DNA of 64,000 nucleotides from Oopsacas minuta (lineage: Eukaryota > Porifera > Hexactinellida > Lyssacinosida > Leucopsacidae). Position numbers and translations under genes: made by a program. Positions 59,478-64,000 of this stretch are shown in pieces (position 1 is the first letter of the stretch; each line of letters opens with the position of its first letter). The stretch spans positions 124,001-188,000 of the forward strand of contig JAKMXF010000295.1 of the NCBI GenBank assembly GCA_024704765.1, given 5' to 3'. The notes under the pieces are model-generated. The model had not been told where the DNA came from, did no database searches, and saw only the letters and a program-made list of their open reading frames with translations.

Positions 59478-59548
59478 ACAAATTGACCGATCAAATTGGG
59501 TGCGAAGTGTCGTGGTGCGAATTGTCGGTATCCGTTTTATACAGGTCC
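59478..59548. repeat. Inverted repeat partner of 55288-55335
   Basis: AATTGACCGATCAAATTGGG, then two GGTGCGAA-type units and ATTGTCGGTATCCGTTTTAT. See 55288-55335. Short TTAGTAAC motifs also recur outside both partners. Confidence 0.65.
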
Positions 59549-59875
59549 CAAATTAGTAAACACTGTTGTAATAAGAAATTGACAATCGTTTAAATTTAGT
59601 AACAACTCATTTTAGGAAGTTTCAACATGTCTCATCTTAGTCACTACCGTATTCTGAATTTTTCAATCTTTTGTCAAAAATAGAAAATGCATATTTCGCA
59701 AAATATATATATATAGCTACGCTTTTCTCACTTTTTTATTTTCCTTTCTCACTTTTCCAATTCTCCAACTTCCACTTTTTTTTCTCATGTTAAATAAATT
59801 TTAATGGCAACAGAAGAGTTTCAAATCTCTCCCTCACAAACACAAATCATAGCCCTCACTCTTCACAATCAATAG

Positions 59876-62167
59876 CACTGCCCTGCGTCAAATTTGCTGA
59901 TTATTATCCATGGGTTGTTTTTAGTTAACTTGAGTATGCTGATTCTCAATCTGTCATCAGAATTCCCCTATCACGTCTCGTTTTTACTCAAATGTCATTT
60001 TAATGTAAGTCGATTTTTTTAAGTACACTTCCCTAGAATAAATGATTATATTTGATACTTGTGTGAATTTTTGTCTTTTGAAATAAACAGATGCGTGCTT
60101 TATTGCATTTTCTAATTAGTCCCTTTAACTCCATTCTTTTCTACATAATTTTTTTATTTTTATTTTTGTTATATACAGCTTTATTGTACTATAGTCTACT
60201 ATTTTGATATTTTATTATCATATGGCTTATCGGAGAAGGTGCAGTAATGATCCAGACGTCTTTTGTTATATTTGTGGGAGTTTTATTACTTCTAAACAAA
60301 CTACGGTAATAACAGGATTTGTTAAAAAAGCATATTTAGAATATTTTGGAATGAGATTAGGTGATCAAGACAAAACATGGGCTCCACATACAGTGTGCCG
60401 ATCTTGTGTAGAAAATTTGAGACAATGGACAAAAGGAATCAGAAAGAGTTTAAGTTTAGGAATTCCAATGATATGGAGAGAGCCACAAAATCACATTAGC
60501 GATTGTTACTTTAGTATGGCGAATATTTCAGGATTCAATGCTAAAACTAAGTCATTGATCAAGTATCCAAATTTACATTCAGCAATACGACCCGTTCCCC
60601 ATTCTATTGATGTACCTGTTCCAAAATTTACTAATTTGGATGTTATCTCGGAAATTGATGATTGTGAAACTAGAGATTCATTAATTAGAGAAGATGAGGA
60701 TTTTATTCCGTGTGTATTATCTCGTTCTAATTCTCCACAGTTATTTAATCAGTCTGAATTAAATGATTTGGCACGTGATTTAGATTTACCTAAAGAATCT
60801 GCGGAGTTGTTAGGTTCTAGGCTAAAAGAAAAAAACTTGCTTCTCCCAGAAACAAAATTTTACTCATATAGGAACAGAGAGATCGAATTTTTGAAATATT
60901 TCATAATGGAAGACGGATTTGTGTTTTGTCATGATGTTTCACCGCTAGTTAATGCTCTTGGATGTCCGTATGTACCTAATGATTAGAGACTCTTTATTGA
61001 TAGTTCAAAACAAAGTTTGAAATGTGTTCTACTTCATAATGGCAACAAATTTAGTTCCATACCAATTGGACATTCAGTGAGTTTAAAGGAACGATATGAT
61101 AGCATGAAAATTGTGCTTCATAAAATTAATTATAACCAGCACAATTGGGTAATCTGTGGTGACTTAAAAATCATATGCATTCTTTTGGGACAGCAATCAG
61201 GATATACAAAATACCCTTGTTTTTTATGCTTATGGGACAGTCGTGCAAAGAGCGAACACTATTCTAGACAGAGCTGGCCAGCTAGAACCAATCTTAGTGT
61301 TGGAGATAAGAACATTATTCACGAGCCTCTAGTGGATCCTCTCAAGATTTTGCTTCCACCACCTAATATAAAATTAGGATTGATGAAACAGTTTGTAAGG
61401 GCATTAGATAAAGAAGGAAATTGTTTCAAATATATTACCGAGAAATTTTACTACCTAAGTGATGAAAAAAGAAAAGCCGGTATATTCGACGGTCCTCAGA
61501 TAAGACAACTTGTTCGAGATGATAATTTTTCAAATTCTATGATATGCAAAGAAAAATGTGCATGGAATGCATTTGTAGATGTCATGAAAAACTTCTTGGA
61601 AATACGAAATCTCCTAATTATAAAATACTTGTGAATGAGTTGATTGAATCTTACAAGAATCTCGGCTGCAATATGAGTGTAAAAGTTCACTTTCTTCACA
61701 TTCATATTGACTATTTTCCAGAGAATCTTGGAGCTGTTTCCGAGGAGCAAGGTGAACGATTCCACCAAGACATAAAAACAATGGAAACACGATATCAGGG
61801 GAGGTTGGACGTTCATATGATGGCTGATTACTGCTGGTGCCTCAAGAGAGATTGTATTGATGTTATTCATGCTAGAATGTCAAAAAAAGGAAATTTACTC
61901 ACGATTCAGACTAATATATTCAAATTATTTATTAACTAAGATTATATTATCAATAAAAATTTATAAATGGCAGATTTTCACTATTTTACTTGTGAGGTAT
62001 CATGCATTCATCGATAAATATACCAATATTTAAAAATAATTTTGCAAAAAAACTAGACGTGATACGTATATTTTACAAAATTATTCAAAATCAGTATTAA
62101 AATGTGGATTAGAAAATGTTTTGCAATAACAATCAGCAAATAAAATTTTTTTTTCCGCAGGGCTGTG
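59876..62167. mobile_element. CACTA-like transposon, copy 3 (plus orientation)
   Basis: The left end CACTGCCCTGCGTCAA at 59876 and the right end, inward from 62167, CACAGCCCTGCGGAAAA. The 3-bp target duplication TAG lies at 59873-59875 and 62168-62170. Length 2292 bp against 2313 bp in copy 2, with scattered differences only. After the shared 12-bp tip both ends carry ATTTGCTGATT, at a spacing of 4 bp on the left and 14 bp on the right. Confidence 0.9.
60222..61939 (+). pseudogene. CACTA-like element protein, copy 3, stop plus frameshift
   Basis: Same protein as 41664-43355, starting at the ATG at 60222 (MAYRRRCSNDPDVFC). Two main lesions. The Trp codon of NDWRLFIDSS is TAG at 60984-60986. 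One G is lost from a GGG run near 61595, shifting the frame just before NTKSPNYKIL. The stretch containing HEPLVDPLKILLPP is intact here, where copy 2 has its stop. The last residues differ from copy 2 through another small indel near 61887. The two copies therefore carry different lesions, so both descend from an intact parent rather than one from the other. Confidence 0.87.
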
Positions 62168-62170
62168 TAG

Positions 62171-63553
62171 TTACTCCTATTTCCTATCAACCAACCATAC
62201 CTGGCTTGACATCACCCATGTTAGCAATGGAACTATCTTCACATGAGTCTGATATCTTCTTCCAAACTCCTTCTATTACTCATGTACTACTACTTAAACG
62301 TGGTCCTAAATCCAAAAGAAGTAAATTTCATGGAAATCAATTTACATCAAAATGTTTCCTACAACTACCTCAGGCGAGTCTTCAGATACTGATACTCCAT
62401 CATGCGTAGACCTTGGCAATTTCAATACACACTTCCTCGCCGTGGATATACTTCGAAATTATCAGCCTCGTTTCCTTGCAGTAAATACAATGTACAATTC
62501 AAAAGAAGAATCGGCACGACATCTAACAAAGCAACTATACCATCTGGATGAGGCTGCTAGATATTGGCATAAAAGCTGAAGCCGTGAAAAGAATTCGATG
62601 TCCAAATTGCTCTCATGGATAGCTATCTCCCTATGAATCCGAATTCTTGCAGGATTGGCAAACATTTCCTATATCAAATGCGCTGATTGTTACCACCTAT
62701 AAGGAGAATTTCTCTCCTCTAAACCAATGAGAATGCCTTTATGCTCTAAATTCAACACCGCATTACCAAAGTCTGCTCAGATGGAGTTACAATGCTTTCA
62801 GTACTTCTATGAATTGATCTGGTTTCTCTTGGCGGGACCTTCACAATTTTACCACCATTCTGGATATGCCACCCCACTTCGAGCATTTGCCGCAATCATA
62901 TCTTAAAAAAGCTTTAACTCCACCTGAGTGATAATTACTGGTCAACATCAATCCCAAACTGCATCAATATTGCACTGAACTTTGATAGTTCATGGATCCG
63001 CTATATCTGCCAACACAAAGAAGGTTTTGGACTATGTACTGTACAATCGTTTCCAATTATTCGACTATTGTTTTACACCGCAGGGGAAAATCACCAGCTG
63101 AAATGACAAAAGGTCTCGATATCTTCCTATCCTGTACTGGTGGGATCCATACGACTTGTGAAAATGATACTTGGTGTAGATGGAAACAAACACCTACTAC
63201 GGCTAAACAACTTCCAGCCCACTTACCAACTTGAGTCCAATTGGTAATGAAAAAGTTCTCGAGGTATTCCAAATCTATGCCACAGAAGAGATCTGCAGTC
63301 ATCTGACCCTTGGTTTAACTCCATATGCTAATGATTCCTTGTACAATGTTATCTGGAAATTCTTTCCAAAGTGCAAATATCTTTCTCCACAAAGCGTGCG
63401 AATTAGTACTGCCATTGCGATTACAATGTTCAATGAGGGTGAACTGTGTCTCTACAATATTATGGATGACCTGAAACTTAATTCTTCCTATATTCTTTCC
63501 ATTTACAAGCGCGAACGAACCAAGCAAAACACCAAAACTACATCAAAAAGGTA
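62171..63553 (+). pseudogene. Mutator-like transposase-domain gene, internally deleted
   Basis: N-terminal piece: RGPKSKRSKFHGNQFTSK (about 62300-62355), typical of this family's basic start. Middle: VKRIRCPNCS (62585-62615) and GFSWRDLHNFTTILDMPP (around 62820-62870). C-terminal piece: SPAEMTKGLDIFLSCTGGIH with TWCRWK (63090-63185) and, after a frameshift near 63232, LGLTPYANDSLYNVIWKFFP and ISTAIAITMFNEGELCLYN. This pattern matches invertebrate proteins annotated as Mutator-like transposase domain proteins. The catalytic Asp region expected between the middle and C-terminal parts is not recognisable, so a deletion is likely. The CACTA-like copy 3 is inserted directly upstream. Confidence 0.7.
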
Positions 63554-64000
63554 ATGTCTATTGACGACTTCGCTGACAGAAGAATGCTAAACTGCATCGT
63601 GAAAAACAATTTCTCATGCTAGAGGATGGAGACTGCTATCTTGTCATAAATAATGATGGAATTGAAGACCCAGATCATTTTCCTCATAAACCTTCGATCA
63701 TATTATCGATCGTTTTGGTAGGACAGAATTTGAAAATTTGCGAATCTGCCAATCTAGCCCTAAAGATTTTGTATGAATACTCATGACAATCAGTAGATTT
63801 CTAATGGCCGCGTGTAATAGAGCTATTCTCAATATGAGGTGCTATTTATATCATAAAAGTGATCAGGCATATTCGTGATTGTGATGGCGATCATTTTTGC
63901 CCGATAGATGGGGAATCACGATCACGGAACACTTTATAATGAATGATCGTGATTATCAATTTGGTGCTCGTCCCTTGTAAGATCATATGATATTTTATTC
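63554..64000. other. Gene-free end of window
   Basis: No supported feature. A GATCGTGAT-like motif recurs several times near 63870-63960 in both orientations (GGCGATCAT, AATCACGATCACGG, GATCGTGATTATC), perhaps the edge of another repeat that continues beyond the window. Confidence 0.4.

Overview
The window reads as nuclear DNA of an invertebrate animal, very probably an arthropod. It is strongly AT-rich, and every coding stretch I can recognise belongs to a eukaryotic DNA transposon: Tc1/maT, pogo, hAT, PIF/Harbinger, Transib, a CACTA-like family and Mutator-like families. The mix resembles copepod and hemipteran genomes, but I cannot fix the species from sequence alone. I see no intact host gene, rRNA, CRISPR array or bacterial operon. 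Every transposase shows at least one stop or frameshift, so this is intergenic or heterochromatin-like DNA.

Layout. 0.8-2.5 kb: decayed CACTA-like gene. 4.0-5.4: Tc1 element (DD34E). 5.7-7.1: integrase-type relic with a 24-bp minisatellite and a direct repeat. 8.0-12.2: hAT element carrying a young pogo insertion (8.9-11.0). 12.5-15.4: PIF/Harbinger element with both its genes. 15.4-22.1: nearly empty AT-rich DNA. 22.16-25.05: Transib (RAG1-related) element with a 5-bp target duplication and ends resembling V(D)J recombination signals. 25-33: hAT debris in AT-rich DNA. 33.0-40.7: a maT element interrupted by a hAT, itself interrupted by a second hAT and by an element with 413-bp terminal repeats. 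41.4-43.7 and 59.9-62.2: two near-identical, oppositely oriented copies of the CACTA-like element, each with its own 3-bp target duplication. Between them lie hAT, mariner, CACTA-like, pogo and OTU-domain relics, hairpin clusters and a 2.7-kb palindrome made of two copies of a dead FLYWCH/MULE transposase gene. 62.2-63.6: Mutator-like gene relic.

How the parts relate. The sequences act as successive insertions rather than as a pathway. Target-site duplications and nesting give relative ages: the maT predates its hAT, and that hAT predates the two elements inside it. Most notable are the RSS-like Transib ends, the boundary evidence placing an abundant uncharacterised invertebrate protein family in a CACTA-type transposon, the nested element, and the MULE palindrome, which formed after its gene had already died.

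Boundaries, target duplications and motifs were read directly from the sequence. Family names come from remembered motif patterns, since no search was possible.
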